Position numbers and translations under genes: made by a program | Source of the DNA: Acidimicrobiales bacterium | GTDB lineage: Bacteria; Actinomycetota; Acidimicrobiia; Acidimicrobiales; Acidimicrobilacustridaceae | DNA length: 48,325 bases | Direction: 5' to 3' | Assembly (NCBI GenBank): GCA_030830565.1 | Contig: JAURMR010000022.1 | Coordinates: forward strand, 1 to 48,325 | Part shown: piece after piece, positions 34,222 through 44,157 of the stretch | How the letters are laid out: each line of letters begins with the position of its first letter | Position numbering within the stretch: the first letter of the stretch is position 1 | The notes under the pieces: model-generated | What the model saw: only the letters and a program-made list of their open reading frames with translations | The model's database searches: none | Told to the model about the DNA's origin: nothing

Positions 34222-34767
34222 CTAACCGTTCGAGGTGCTGCGGCGCTCAGCAATGAGGGCCTCGACCTCGGCGACCGTGCGATCGAGATCATCATTCACG
34301 ATGCAAATGGCGCCCAACCGCCGACCCTCGGCCAATTCGGCCTGAGCCACAGCAATGCGCCGTTCTGCCTGCTCAGGAGGGTCTCCTCGGCCTCGGAGGC
34401 GCTTGGCCTGGACCTCGGCCGAAGGTGGCTCAAGCAGGATGAAGAGACAATCGGGGACCCGATCAAGGACCTGCGCGGCGCCCTGGACATCGATTTCGAG
34501 GATGACATCGCGCCCATCGGCGCCATCGGGCCACGGCGTTCCGTAGAGATTGCCGAGAAATTCGGCGTATTCCAGGAATCCACCCTCGGCGGCATGGGCC
34601 TCAAATTCCTCGCGGGTACACCAGACATAGGCGTCTTCGCGTTCACTCGGACGCCGTTCGCGGGTGCTCCAAGACCGAGAGAGCCACAGCCTGGGATCGG
34701 CTGCGACGAGACGAGCAACGACCGTGCCCTTCCCTACTCCACCGGGTCCACAAACGACGATGATCAC
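34222..34767 (-). CDS. gmk: Guanylate kinase
   Basis: Phosphorylates GMP to GDP. In 181 residues the P-loop is GPGGVGKGT (usually GPSGVGKG), with SRSWSTRERRPSEREDAYVW as the GMP-binding region and LGNLYGTPW and ILEIDVQGAAQV further on. The start is GTG 34767 without an evident ribosome site, 9 bases after mihF, so coupling is likely. Confidence 0.96.
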   Translation of the reverse strand: MIIVVCGPGGVGKGTVVARLVAADPRLWLSRSWSTRERRPSEREDAYVWCTREEFEAHAAEGGFLEYAEFLGNLYGTPWPDGADGRDVILEIDVQGAAQVLDRVPDCLFILLEPPSAEVQAKRLRGRGDPPEQAERRIAVAQAELAEGRRLGAICIVNDDLDRTVAEVEALIAERRSTSNG

Positions 34768-34776
34768 GAAACTGGG

Positions 34777-35094
34777 TCAGCTGCCGAACGAGGCCAACAG
34801 GGCTTTGCGCTGTTGATCGCCAAGACCACGCAGGCGGCGAGTGTCGGCGATGCCGATCTCGGTCATTGCTCGGCGGGCCTTGACCTTGCCGACGCCAGGA
34901 AGTGACTCAAGGATTGCGAGCACCTTGATACCAGCAACGAGTTCATCGGAACCAGCAAGTTCAAGCACCTGACCAAAGTTGAGCTCGCCCGACTTCAATT
35001 TGTCCTTGACGATGGCACGGGCACGGCGCGCTTCGGCGGCTTTCGCGAGCGCGGCCTGCCGTTGTTCTGGAGTAAGTGCAGGAGGCTGCGGCAT
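34777..35094 (-). CDS. mihF: Integration host factor, actinobacterial type (mIHF)
   Basis: Nucleoid-associated DNA-binding protein essential in Mycobacterium. The 105-residue product has PALTPEQRQAALAKAAEARRARAIVKDKLK, then LESLPGVGKVKARRAMTEIGI, a helix-two-turns-helix backbone-binding motif, and RRLRGLGDQQRKALL. The start is ATG 35094: TAGGGT lies 7 bases before it, suggesting a leaderless mRNA, so this gene probably heads the mihF-gmk-rpoZ-coaBC-metK-priA unit. Confidence 0.95.
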   Translation of the reverse strand: MPQPPALTPEQRQAALAKAAEARRARAIVKDKLKSGELNFGQVLELAGSDELVAGIKVLAILESLPGVGKVKARRAMTEIGIADTRRLRGLGDQQRKALLASFGS

Positions 35095-35107
35095 GGGCGA
35101 GACCCTA
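35095..35107 (-). promoter_or_regulatory. mihF: Leaderless promoter -10 of mihF
   Basis: TAGGGT (35107-35102) is followed by 7 bases and then the mihF ATG. No ribosome site is present between them and no strong -35 was seen. Confidence 0.45.
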
Positions 35108-35150
35108 GCCGTTGCCCTATGGCAGTCGTCCGGGCCCACTCACCTGCGGT

Positions 35151-35876
35151 TCAGCCAAGAGCAGAAGCGACCTCGGCCGCAATGGAAATCGCAGCAGAAA
35201 TGGGGTCCTCAGCTCGGGTGACGGCGCGTCCGATCACAAGAACATCGGCACCCGAAGCAATCGCCGAAGTCGGGGTCGCGGGACGTGCCTGATCATCGAC
35301 ACCGACGCCCGCTGGTCGGATACCTGGCACGACGGTGACGACATTTGGCGCAATCGCGCGCACCGTTGACAAGTCGCTTGCCGAACACACCAACCCGCCA
35401 CAACCCGCGTCGAGCACAAAGCCCACGCGCTGTTCAAGCGCGACGAGATCGGCCTGCTCGCTCGTCAACACCGTGATGCCCAGACTCGTCGGAGCGGGAA
35501 GTCCCGCCGCAGACGCGCCGTCAGCCACGCCTTCAACACCAGCGCGAAGGTGATCAACACCTGCACGAGTGTGCACCGTGAGATACGACACGCCCAATGA
35601 ACCCATGACTCGCGCCGCTTTGTTCACTGTGGTGGGAATATCGAGGAGTTTGAGATCTGCGAACACCTCGAATCCGTCCCCGATCATCGCCTCAACTGCT
35701 TCTGGACCTGCAGCACTGAACAGTTCAAGTCCGACTTTGGCCACACCGAACCATGGCTGTAATGCGTGGGCAATTCGCCGAGCTGTGACAATGTCATCGA
35801 CATCGAGCGCAAGGGCCAGACGTGAACGAATGACCTCGGGGGCCCCATCGCTGAATTCACTTTTGTCAGCGGGCAT
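35151..35876 (-). CDS. pyrF: Orotidine 5'-phosphate decarboxylase
   Basis: Last step of UMP synthesis. The 241-residue product begins its barrel at LALALDVDD, with KVGLELFSAAGPE, the catalytic FADLKLLDIPTTV (Asp-Lys-Asp) and VVPGIRPAG; a group I enzyme. Its ATG lies 11 bases inside the pyrD end. It closes the pyr operon. Confidence 0.97.
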   Translation of the reverse strand: MPADKSEFSDGAPEVIRSRLALALDVDDIVTARRIAHALQPWFGVAKVGLELFSAAGPEAVEAMIGDGFEVFADLKLLDIPTTVNKAARVMGSLGVSYLTVHTRAGVDHLRAGVEGVADGASAAGLPAPTSLGITVLTSEQADLVALEQRVGFVLDAGCGGLVCSASDLSTVRAIAPNVVTVVPGIRPAGVGVDDQARPATPTSAIASGADVLVIGRAVTRAEDPISAAISIAAEVASALG

Positions 35877-36810
35877 GAACCACTCCGATCAATTCGCGCA
35901 CTGAACGAACTCCGTGGCCGGAACACCAGTCTTCGATTTCGTACTGGACGCGGGCGACGCTTCGCGGGTCGGCGAAAGAAGCGGTTCCAACTTGAACTGC
36001 ACTTGCGCCGGCCATCAGCAATTCGATTGCGTCAACACCACGAGCAACGCCCCCAACACCAACGATCGGAATTTCAGGATGCGCGGCATAGACGTCATGA
36101 ACTGCGCGCACTGCAACGGGATGAATCGCAGGGCCAGAGAGTCCGCCGCCTCCATTGCCAAGTCGATAGGTGCGCGTTTCTGGATCGATCGCCATTCCGA
36201 GGACGGTGTTCACCAGAGTGACTGCGTCGGCACCTGCTTCATGCGCAGCTTTTGCGATCGACGCGAGATCCGACACATTGGGGCTGAGCTTCGCCCACAT
36301 CGGTCGACCGCATACCGACGACGCTCGAATCGCTTCAGCAGTGCTCTGCGGTGCATGGGCAAACATTCGATTTCGGTCGTGATGATTTGGACATGACACA
36401 TTGACTTCAACCGCAACAACTTCAGGCGGTGCATCGCGCAACATCTCTGCGGCTCGCGCATAGTCGTCGATAGTTGATCCCCAGATACTCGCGACGACTG
36501 TGGCGCCGGCTGCGATCACAGCAGGCAGTTCTTCGTCGAGCCATTTGCGAACGCCTGGGCCTTGAAGTCCGACGCTGTTGAGCATGCCGGCAGGCGTTTC
36601 GTGAACACGCGGCGCTGCATTTCCAGCCCACGGTTCGGGGTAGAGCGACTTCACGACGACTGCACCAAGCGACGAAAGGTCGACATAGGCGCCGAGTTCA
36701 TCGCCGTGACCGGCGGTGCCTGATGCCGTCATCACTGGAGCGCGAAGCGTGAGTGAACCCACAGTGGTCGTGAGATCAACCGATGCTCCAGAACGACGGC
36801 GGCGAGCCAT
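35866..36810 (-). CDS. pyrD: Dihydroorotate dehydrogenase, class 1B type
   Basis: Oxidises dihydroorotate to orotate using FMN. In the 314-residue product the catalytic base is the Cys of VEVNVSCPN, as in class 1 enzymes, and there is no N-terminal membrane helix as in class 2. Other blocks: ASGTAGHGDEL, KSLYPEPWAGN, NSVGLQGPG, IVGVGGVARG, VQVGTASFADP. Class 1B enzymes normally work with PyrK (FAD, 2Fe-2S) for NAD+ reduction, but no pyrK is next to it: carB ends exactly where it starts. Confidence 0.95.
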   Translation of the reverse strand: MARRRRSGASVDLTTTVGSLTLRAPVMTASGTAGHGDELGAYVDLSSLGAVVVKSLYPEPWAGNAAPRVHETPAGMLNSVGLQGPGVRKWLDEELPAVIAAGATVVASIWGSTIDDYARAAEMLRDAPPEVVAVEVNVSCPNHHDRNRMFAHAPQSTAEAIRASSVCGRPMWAKLSPNVSDLASIAKAAHEAGADAVTLVNTVLGMAIDPETRTYRLGNGGGGLSGPAIHPVAVRAVHDVYAAHPEIPIVGVGGVARGVDAIELLMAGASAVQVGTASFADPRSVARVQYEIEDWCSGHGVRSVRELIGVVHAR

Positions 36811-39800
36811 CAGGAGGCTCCCCCGGTGCGGACACCGCGGTGATACTCCTGCAGTGGTCGCACCTCAAGCGGATGCGCTGCTCGATCAGCCATGCCGTTC
36901 ACTGCAGCGAGACCAGCAGCGCCAGTCGTGAGCAACGGAATGTTGTGCTTGCCAGCAGCGGCCCGGATATGCGCGCCGTCGGCGCGTGGACCACGCCCAC
37001 GTGGAGAGTTGACGACAAGGACAACCTCGCCGCTCTCAATCAGATCAACCGCGTCCTGTCCGTCGGGCTCACCGATCTTTGCGACCACGGTCGCGACATC
37101 GATGCCGTTGCGAGTCAGATGCTCGGCGGTTCCTGAGGTGGCAGCGATAAAGAATCCGAGTTCACGGAATCGCTGGGCCGTTTTCACGCCAACGTCTTTG
37201 TCTCGATCGGCGAGCGAGAGAAACACGGTGCCTGATGTCGGGAGGTTCGTACCCGCAGCCAACTGACTCTTCGCGAACGCAAGACCAAAGGTGAGATCGA
37301 TGCCCATGACTTCACCAGTTGAACGCATTTCTGGACCGAGCAGTGCATCTGCTTCGGGGAAACGACTGAACGGAAGAACCGCTTCCTTTACTGCGATGTG
37401 ATCGCCCTGCACAGGCTCAGATAACAACCCCTCAGCACGCAGTTCGGTGAGCGTTGCCCCGAGCATCACACGCGCCGCAACCTTTGCCAGCGGAACACCG
37501 GTGGCTTTGGCCACAAATGGAACGGTGCGGCTCGCTCGAGGATTGGCTTCAATGACAAAGACCTGGCCGCTCTTCACCGCGTACTGGACGTTGAGTAGAC
37601 CAACGACACCGAGCGCATCAGCAATGCGATGGCTGTAGTCAGCAAGGACTGCCATAGTTTCTGCGGAAAGCGAATAGGGCGGAATCACACAGGCCGAGTC
37701 ACCGGAGTGGACGCCAGCTTCTTCGACATGTTCCATGATTCCGCCGATAACGAAATCTCCGTTGACGTCGCGAATGGAGTCGACATCGACTTCGGTTGCA
37801 TCTTCGAGGAAGCGGTCGACAAGAACAGGACGCTCGGCAGAGAGTCCGCCTTCTTTCCCCAAACTTCCGAAGCTTGCGAGTTGGGCCATTGCGACACGGA
37901 GACCTTCGTCGTCGTACACGATCTCCATCGCTCGACCACCGAGCACGTAACTGGGTCGTACAAGTACTGGGTATCCGATCTTCGATGTGATTGCGAGTGC
38001 AGCGTCGATATCGACAGCAGTACCACCGGCAGGCTGCGGAATTTCCAGACGCGCACAAAGCGCGTTCCAGAGCTCCCGGTCTTCGGCCGCATCGATTGAT
38101 GCAGGCGAGGTCCCGGCGATGAGTTCGACAGGCAATGTGTTCGACAGTTTGAGCGGCGTCTGCCCGCCAAGGGAAACGATGACGCCAACGGGCTTCTCCG
38201 CATCAATCACATTCATGACGTCTTCATGGGTAAGCGGTTCGAAGTACAAGCGGTCGCTGGTGTCGTAATCCGTTGAAACGGTTTCCGGGTTGCAATTCAC
38301 CATGATGGTTTCGAAACCGGCGTCGCGCAGCGCAAAAGAAGCATGCACACAGCAGTAATCAAATTCGATGCCCTGACCGATCCGGTTGGGGCCCGAACCG
38401 AGAATGACAACTTTTTTGCGGTCCGATGGCGCAACCTCGTCGGTATCTTCCCATGTTGAATAGTGATACGGCGTCTTCGCATCGAACTCAGCAGCACACG
38501 TATCAACTGTCTTGTAGGTAGGTACAACGCCAAGCTCAAGTCGACGCAATCGAACCTCGGCTTCGGTGCGACCCCACAACCACGCGAGCTGCGCATCGGA
38601 GAAGCCCAGTCGCTTCGCACGCTTCCATCCGGCTCGAGTCAGATCCTGAAAGCCGACTTCGGCGAGGTAGGAGCGCTCTTCGGTGATTGCGCTCATCTGA
38701 TCAAGGAACCAAGGATCGACTTTTGTAGCCGCGTAGACCTCATCAATTGATTTGCCGCGACGCATGACCGCTTCGAGTTGGAAGATGCGTTCCGGAGTTC
38801 CGATGCACGCCTTGGCAAGCAATTCGTCAAGCGGAATCTCGTCGTACTCGGCTTCGCCTGGATCACAGTTGAGACCAAGGCGACCTTGCTCAAGCGATCG
38901 CAAACCCTTTTGCAATGACTCGGGGAACGTCCGGCCGATCGACATGACCTCGCCCACCGATTGCATTTGCGTTCCAAGCACACCGCTCGTTCCCGGGAAC
39001 TTTTCGAAGGCCCAACGCGGAATCTTGGTAACGACATAGTCGATCGTGGGCTCAAAAGATGCCGGCGTCATCTTGGTAATGTCATTTGGAATTTCATCGA
39101 GTGTGTAACCAACCGCGAGACGCGCGGCAATCTTGGCGATCGGGAAGCCCGTGGCCTTCGAGGCCAACGCCGAGGAACGTGACACACGCGGATTCATTTC
39201 GATAACAACCATGCCGCCATTTTCGGGATTCACGGCGAACTGAACGTTCGAGCCACCCGTTTCGACACCGACTCGGCGCATGACAGCAAACGCAGCGTCG
39301 CGCATGAGTTGGTATTCGTAATCCGAAAGAGTTTGCGCGGGGGCGACAGTGATGGAGTCGCCGGTATGCACGCCCATGGGATCGACATTTTCGATCGAGC
39401 AGACGATCACGCAGTTATCGGCGTGATCGCGCATGACCTCGAGTTCGTACTCTTTCCAGCCGGCGATCGACTGTTCGACGAGGATTTCGGAGATCGGGCT
39501 CGACTCAAGGCCATACGCTGCGATCTTTTCGAACTCTTCCATGTTCGAGGCAATACCGGTTCCGCGACCACCCAAGATGTACGCGGGCCGTATGACGGCG
39601 GGAAGCCCGATGGAACCGATGACATCCATTGCTTCTTCAAGGGTGTGTGCGGTTGCCGAGATAGGTGTGGCTAATCCGATTTCCGCCATCGCCTGTTTGA
39701 AGAGCTCACGATCTTCAGCCGTTGCGATCGCAAGAGCATCAGCGCCAATCATTTCGACGTTGTACTGCGCGAGGACACCGGCTTCTTCAAGGGCCATCGC

Positions 39801-40094
39801 AAGGTTGAGAGCCGTCTGACCGCCAAGAGTCGGAAGGAGTGCGTCGGGTCGTTCACGCTCAATAATGCGAGTGAGTACCTCGATATCAAGCGGTTCGACA
39901 TAGGTCGCGTCCGCGAAGTCGGGGTCGGTCATGATCGTCGCCGGATTCGAATTCGCCAGCACGACGCGGTATCCCTCTTGACGAAGAATCCGACACGCCT
40001 GTGTCCCCGAATAGTCGAATTCACATGCCTGACCAATCACGATTGGCCCGGAGCCGATCAGCAGAATGGTTTCGATGTCAGTACGGCGCGGCAT
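36810..40094 (-). CDS. carB: Carbamoyl-phosphate synthase large chain
   Basis: 1,094 residues, full length. Two homologous ATP-grasp halves: the first begins [23 protein letters not shown], the second [24 protein letters not shown]; each has an ATP-grasp Arg/Glu/Asn set (VEMNPR / [10 protein letters not shown]). The C-terminal ~140 residues are the allosteric domain, which binds UMP or ornithine in other bacteria. It makes carbamoyl phosphate for both pyrimidines and arginine. Start in a TGATG overlap with carA. Confidence 0.99.
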   Translation of the reverse strand: MPRRTDIETILLIGSGPIVIGQACEFDYSGTQACRILRQEGYRVVLANSNPATIMTDPDFADATYVEPLDIEVLTRIIERERPDALLPTLGGQTALNLAMALEEAGVLAQYNVEMIGADALAIATAEDRELFKQAMAEIGLATPISATAHTLEEAMDVIGSIGLPAVIRPAYILGGRGTGIASNMEEFEKIAAYGLESSPISEILVEQSIAGWKEYELEVMRDHADNCVIVCSIENVDPMGVHTGDSITVAPAQTLSDYEYQLMRDAAFAVMRRVGVETGGSNVQFAVNPENGGMVVIEMNPRVSRSSALASKATGFPIAKIAARLAVGYTLDEIPNDITKMTPASFEPTIDYVVTKIPRWAFEKFPGTSGVLGTQMQSVGEVMSIGRTFPESLQKGLRSLEQGRLGLNCDPGEAEYDEIPLDELLAKACIGTPERIFQLEAVMRRGKSIDEVYAATKVDPWFLDQMSAITEERSYLAEVGFQDLTRAGWKRAKRLGFSDAQLAWLWGRTEAEVRLRRLELGVVPTYKTVDTCAAEFDAKTPYHYSTWEDTDEVAPSDRKKVVILGSGPNRIGQGIEFDYCCVHASFALRDAGFETIMVNCNPETVSTDYDTSDRLYFEPLTHEDVMNVIDAEKPVGVIVSLGGQTPLKLSNTLPVELIAGTSPASIDAAEDRELWNALCARLEIPQPAGGTAVDIDAALAITSKIGYPVLVRPSYVLGGRAMEIVYDDEGLRVAMAQLASFGSLGKEGGLSAERPVLVDRFLEDATEVDVDSIRDVNGDFVIGGIMEHVEEAGVHSGDSACVIPPYSLSAETMAVLADYSHRIADALGVVGLLNVQYAVKSGQVFVIEANPRASRTVPFVAKATGVPLAKVAARVMLGATLTELRAEGLLSEPVQGDHIAVKEAVLPFSRFPEADALLGPEMRSTGEVMGIDLTFGLAFAKSQLAAGTNLPTSGTVFLSLADRDKDVGVKTAQRFRELGFFIAATSGTAEHLTRNGIDVATVVAKIGEPDGQDAVDLIESGEVVLVVNSPRGRGPRADGAHIRAAAGKHNIPLLTTGAAGLAAVNGMADRAAHPLEVRPLQEYHRGVRTGGAS

Positions 40095-41206
40095 CAGTTG
40101 GTTCCCTTCACGGAATCCATGAGTTCATCGAACATGGTGAACAAGTAGGCAGCATCGTGCGGACCGGGGCCCGCTTCGGGGTGGTACTGCACACTGAACG
40201 CAGGGATATCGAGGCAGCGGATGCCTTCGACGACTCCATCGTTCAGGTTCCGGTGCGTCACTTCGACCTTCGGGCCAATAGAACCGTCGTCGACGGCGTA
40301 GTTGTGGTTCTGACTCGTGATCTCGACGGTTCCGGTTTCGAGACGGCAGACGGGATGGTTGCCGCCGTGATGGCCGAACGGGAGTTTGTAGGTTTCAGCG
40401 CCGAGCGCGGTTGCGAGTAACTGGTGACCTAGGCAGATTCCGAAGATAGGAACTTCACCGAGCAAGCCATCAATGATCTGCGGTGCGCCAACGACGGCCG
40501 CGGGATCGCCCGGGCCGTTCGAAAGGAAGACACCGTCGGGATTGCGGGCGAGAACTTCCGATGCCGGGGTGCCTGCCGGAACCACTTCAACGGTGGCGAT
40601 CCCTGACAGGTGCCGAAGGATTGTTGTCTTGATTCCGAAGTCATAGGCAACAACACGCTTGGGAGTGCGCCCATCAGGGCCCGTGAATGCGTAGTCATAG
40701 GGTGAGGCGCATGTAACCGATCCGACGAGATCAACGCCGCTGGTTCCGTGTTCAGCTTTTGCTGCGGCCAGCAGTGCCGATTCCGACGCAGTTCCAAACG
40801 CACCGGGCATCGCGCCGAGGTCTCGGATGTGACGGGTAAGGCGACGAGTGTCGATGCCGGCGATTCCAGGAACGCCCGCTTTCTGCAGGAATGATTCAAG
40901 ATCGCCTTCGGCCCGCCAGTTGCTGCGGCGACGTGCCATGTCGCGAATGATGATTCCACGAGTGAACGGCCGACGAGATTCATCGTCATACGCAGTGACG
41001 CCGTAGTTGCCGATATGCGGATAGGTGAACGTGATGAGCTGTCCGGCATAGGAGGGGTCGGTGATGATCTCCTGATAGCCCGTTAGCGCTGTGTTGAACA
41101 CGACCTCACCTGAGGTGATGCCATCATCGCGTCGAGCGCCAATTGCTTCACCTTCGAATACTGTTCCGTCGGCGAGCACCAAAAGTGCTTCTTCGATACC
41201 GCTCAT
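40094..41206 (-). CDS. carA: Carbamoyl-phosphate synthase small chain
   Basis: Glutaminase subunit feeding ammonia to CarB; 370 residues. The class I amidotransferase triad is Cys of [11 protein letters not shown] with His and Glu in [31 protein letters not shown] is the N-terminal domain signature. I start at ATG 41206 ([14 protein letters not shown]), overlapping the pyrC stop as ATGA. Confidence 0.98.
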   Translation of the reverse strand: MSGIEEALLVLADGTVFEGEAIGARRDDGITSGEVVFNTALTGYQEIITDPSYAGQLITFTYPHIGNYGVTAYDDESRRPFTRGIIIRDMARRRSNWRAEGDLESFLQKAGVPGIAGIDTRRLTRHIRDLGAMPGAFGTASESALLAAAKAEHGTSGVDLVGSVTCASPYDYAFTGPDGRTPKRVVAYDFGIKTTILRHLSGIATVEVVPAGTPASEVLARNPDGVFLSNGPGDPAAVVGAPQIIDGLLGEVPIFGICLGHQLLATALGAETYKLPFGHHGGNHPVCRLETGTVEITSQNHNYAVDDGSIGPKVEVTHRNLNDGVVEGIRCLDIPAFSVQYHPEAGPGPHDAAYLFTMFDELMDSVKGTN

Positions 41207-42570
41207 CGTTGTGCCTCTCCGTCGAACACGGTCGGGACACCACAAAGGAGCGTGTGGCGAACTTTGCCGCGAACGACGCGCCCTGCATAGGGCGTGTTGT
41301 CGGATTTACTTGCCAGTGCCTTTGGGTCGACCGTCCATTCCTGGGCCGGATCAAAGATCACGAGATGCGCAGGGGCACCGGTTTCAATAGTGCGCCCGTG
41401 GACGTCGTCGATGCGGGCGATCGCAGCGGGATTCCACGACATCTTTGCCATGAACTCGGTCATCGAAAGCACCCCCGGTTCCACCAATTCAGTAATGCCG
41501 AGAGCAAGCGCTGTTTCCAGACCGAGCATTCCGCATGGAGCGTGATCGAACGGCGCTTCCTTGACGTCGGCTGTGTGTGGCGCGTGATCGGTAGCGATTG
41601 CATCGATCGTTCCGTCGGCAAGGCCTGCTTTCACTGCAGCGACATCTTCAGCCGAGCGCAACGGTGGATTCACTTTAAACACAGGGTCGTACGAAACGAC
41701 TTCGGCATGAGTGAGCGTGAAGTGATGCGGTGTTGCTTCAGCAGTGACATTGAGGCCTCGGGCCTTTGCGTCACGCACGAGCGCAACTGCGCCGGCTGTC
41801 GACAGATGCTGGAAGTGCACCGCCATGCCCGTAAGTCTCGAAAGGGCGATGTCGCGGAAGACCATGAGTTCTTCGGCTTCGGCAGGGATGCCGGGGATAC
41901 CGAGTCGGCTCGACCATTCGCCTTCGTGCATATGGCCGCCATGACTCAGAGCCTCGACCTCGCAATGTTGCGCGAGTACCACAGGCTCGGGAAGACCTGA
42001 GGCGTATTCAAGAGCACGTCGCATGAGGCGATCGTCCTGAACGCCACAACCGTCGTCGGTAAAAATTCGAACGCCAGCGGCAGCGAGTTCCGCCATTGGT
42101 GAAAGAGCATCACCTTCGCGACCAATTGTGATCGAACCCGAAGAGCGAACGTCGCAAAGGCCAGCGGCGATGCCGGCATCAAGTACCTGACGAACGACCG
42201 CGACCGAGTCAATGGTTGGTTCGGTGTTGGGCATTGCGACGACTGCGGTGTAACCACCAAGCGCGGCAGCACGACTACCGGTTTCGATCGTTTCGGCTTC
42301 TTCGCGACCTGGTTCACGCAAATGGGTGTGAATGTCGACAAATCCAGGAGCAACCACGCATCCGGTGGCGTCGATCACGGGCGCGTCTGCGAGTCCGAGG
42401 GCATCGAGATCAATCGAGGAACCAACCCCGGCGATTGTCCCGTCCGGTCGAACTGCGACATCGGCAATTCGTTCGCCAGTTCGGTCAACGACCAGACCGC
42501 CGGTGATGATCCATCCTGCTGACTCGGACACAGTTGCCTTTCGGTCGGTGGCGTTGCGTGGTTCAGACAT
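41203..42570 (-). CDS. pyrC: Dihydroorotase
   Basis: Zinc amidohydrolase cyclising carbamoyl aspartate; 455 residues, the type I form. [23 protein letters not shown] (metal His pair), [10 protein letters not shown], the metal-site histidines in AQHCEVEAL and [10 protein letters not shown], and IATDHAPH are present. The start is ATG 42570 after GGGAGGAGAAG, overlapping pyrB by 8 bases. A short N-terminal extension (~20 residues) precedes the barrel. Confidence 0.98.
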   Translation of the reverse strand: MSEPRNATDRKATVSESAGWIITGGLVVDRTGERIADVAVRPDGTIAGVGSSIDLDALGLADAPVIDATGCVVAPGFVDIHTHLREPGREEAETIETGSRAAALGGYTAVVAMPNTEPTIDSVAVVRQVLDAGIAAGLCDVRSSGSITIGREGDALSPMAELAAAGVRIFTDDGCGVQDDRLMRRALEYASGLPEPVVLAQHCEVEALSHGGHMHEGEWSSRLGIPGIPAEAEELMVFRDIALSRLTGMAVHFQHLSTAGAVALVRDAKARGLNVTAEATPHHFTLTHAEVVSYDPVFKVNPPLRSAEDVAAVKAGLADGTIDAIATDHAPHTADVKEAPFDHAPCGMLGLETALALGITELVEPGVLSMTEFMAKMSWNPAAIARIDDVHGRTIETGAPAHLVIFDPAQEWTVDPKALASKSDNTPYAGRVVRGKVRHTLLCGVPTVFDGEAQR

Positions 42571-43543
42571 CGGCTTCTCCTCCCCATGTTGTTCCGCTTC
42601 CGAGAAGCAGGAACAGCACCGCCATACGGACGGCCACACCGTTACGTACCTGATCGACGATCACGGTGTTGGGGTGGTCGGCAACCGCAGCGTCAATTTC
42701 AACACCGCGGTTCATGGGACCGGGATGCATGATCAGAGCGTGGTTCGGGAGCAACTCCGCTCGCTTTTCATTTAGCCCGAATCGATTGCTGTATTCACGA
42801 ATGCTGGGGATGAGCGCTTCAGTCATTCGTTCGCGTTGCATTCGCAGGAGGTAACAAACATCGACCGTTGGCAAGACAGCATTGATATCGGTGCTCACTT
42901 TGACCGGCCAACCTTCGAGGCTGGGTGGCAGCAATGTGGGTGGAGCAACAAGCGTGACATCGGCACCAAGCGTTGTGAATGCTGCGACATTGCTTCGGGC
43001 GACTCGTGAGTGGCGAATATCGCCAACGATTGCAATGTGCTTTCCAGAAAGGTCGCCAAATCGTTGGCGAATTGTGTAGCAATCCAGCAACGCCTGGGTT
43101 GGGTGTTCGTGCCAGCCGTCGCCGGCGTTGATCACTGCGCTTGTGGCCCATTGCGCAACCTGGCGAGGAACCCCAGCAGAAGCGTGGCGAACAACGATTG
43201 CGTCGACCCCCATTGCCTCGATTGTCTCAACGGTGTCGCGGAGCGATTCACCCTTCTTCACTGAAGAAGTGCTGACGCTGAAATTCATGGTGTCCGCAGA
43301 AAGCCGTTTCGCAGCCGTTTCAAAACTCAGTCGGGTACGCGTTGAGTCTTCAAAGAAGAGCGACACCACTGTGCGACCGCGAAGCGCTGGGACTTTTGGG
43401 ATTGTCCGTTCGCTGACTTCAACAAAGGAATCGGTAAGCGTCATGACCTCGTCGATGCCTGCGGCGACATCGGGACCAAGGTCGGAGATCGAAAGAAGAT
43501 TTCGCAAGCGACCGTGACGTGGATTGCTGAGAAGTCGACTCAT
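42563..43543 (-). CDS. pyrB: Aspartate carbamoyltransferase catalytic chain
   Basis: Transfers carbamoyl phosphate to aspartate; 326 residues. FFEDSTRTRLSFE holds the carbamoyl-phosphate loop, SVKKGESLRDT the loop that closes over the neighbouring active site, GDGWHEHPTQALLD the central His, and HPGPMNRG the aspartate side. No pyrI is present, as expected in this phylum. ATG at 43543 overlaps the pyrR stop. Confidence 0.98.
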   Translation of the reverse strand: MSRLLSNPRHGRLRNLLSISDLGPDVAAGIDEVMTLTDSFVEVSERTIPKVPALRGRTVVSLFFEDSTRTRLSFETAAKRLSADTMNFSVSTSSVKKGESLRDTVETIEAMGVDAIVVRHASAGVPRQVAQWATSAVINAGDGWHEHPTQALLDCYTIRQRFGDLSGKHIAIVGDIRHSRVARSNVAAFTTLGADVTLVAPPTLLPPSLEGWPVKVSTDINAVLPTVDVCYLLRMQRERMTEALIPSIREYSNRFGLNEKRAELLPNHALIMHPGPMNRGVEIDAAVADHPNTVIVDQVRNGVAVRMAVLFLLLGSGTTWGGEADV

Positions 43544-44106
43544 TTGAGCATCTCCCCCAGTTCGACGCCGTCAGCAGTGACATCGACAACCTCGTCACGC
43601 CTTGTCGGCAGGTTCTTCCCCACGAAATCGGGTCGGATCGGGAGTTCCCGGTGACCGCGATCGACCATGACCGCAAGCTGCACTGCTCGGGCTCGTCCGT
43701 AGTCCGAGAGCGCATCAAGCGCCGCACGAATTGTGCGGCCAGTGAAGAGCACATCGTCGACGAGAACCACCGTGCGTCCGTCAAGGTCACAGGGAATATC
43801 GGTCACCGCTTCGGGCAGCACGGGGCGTAAACCGATGTCGTCTCGGTAGAAGGCAACATCGAGACATCCGACGGGCACATGCGTGCCATCGATGAGTTCA
43901 AGTGCTTCGCAAAGGCGAGCCGCCAGTGGGACTCCACCGGTCTGCAGACCAATGACGACGACATCGTCGAGGCCCTGATTTCTCTCGATGATCTCGTGAG
44001 CCATGCGCTTGGTGGCCCGTTGCATGTCATCGGAACTCATGACCCGGGTCCGTGCAACAAAAACGCCCCCATACGGGGGCGTCAAGCGTCGTTCACGTTC
44101 AGCCAC
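43540..44106 (-). CDS. pyrR: PyrR regulator / uracil phosphoribosyltransferase
   Basis: UMP-dependent RNA-binding regulator of pyr genes with PRTase fold. VVLVDDVLFTGRTIRAAL is the PRPP loop; RMAHEIIERNQGLDDVVVIGLQTGG opens the domain. Two starts are possible. GTG 44106 (188 residues) follows GGAAGG at 9 bases and is preferred; ATG 44040 (166 residues) is where strong similarity begins but has no ribosome site. Between the two starts the coding sequence itself forms a hairpin plus T-run (44082-44056), so the N-terminal ~22 residues may serve mainly as a translated leader. Confidence 0.94.
   Translation of the reverse strand: MAERERRLTPPYGGVFVARTRVMSSDDMQRATKRMAHEIIERNQGLDDVVVIGLQTGGVPLAARLCEALELIDGTHVPVGCLDVAFYRDDIGLRPVLPEAVTDIPCDLDGRTVVLVDDVLFTGRTIRAALDALSDYGRARAVQLAVMVDRGHRELPIRPDFVGKNLPTRRDEVVDVTADGVELGEMLK
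44056..44082 (-). terminator. Intrinsic terminator hairpin inside the first pyrR codons
   Basis: ACGCCCCC and GGGGGCGT form a perfect 8-bp GC-rich stem (44082-44063) with a GTAT loop, followed by TTTTTGTT. It starts 22 bases downstream of the GTG at 44106 and in that frame encodes TPPYGGVFV. Ribosomes translating from the GTG would run over it. Confidence 0.75.
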
Positions 44107-44112
44107 GTTCGT

Positions 44113-44145
44113 GGTCCTTCCTGTCCGTTCGGGCCTCACGGGACC
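44113..44145 (-). promoter_or_regulatory. PyrR-binding-like RNA hairpin covering the pyrR ribosome site
   Basis: GGTCC (44145-44141) pairs with GGACC (44117-44113). Between them lies CGTGAGGCC, matching the GNGAGG core of PyrR binding loops, and the right arm is GGAAGGACC, matching their AAGGA side. GGAAGG is also the Shine-Dalgarno for GTG 44106. PyrR binding would therefore hide the ribosome site, as reported for M. smegmatis. Confidence 0.7.
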
Positions 44146-44157
44146 CGCTTCACGGTC

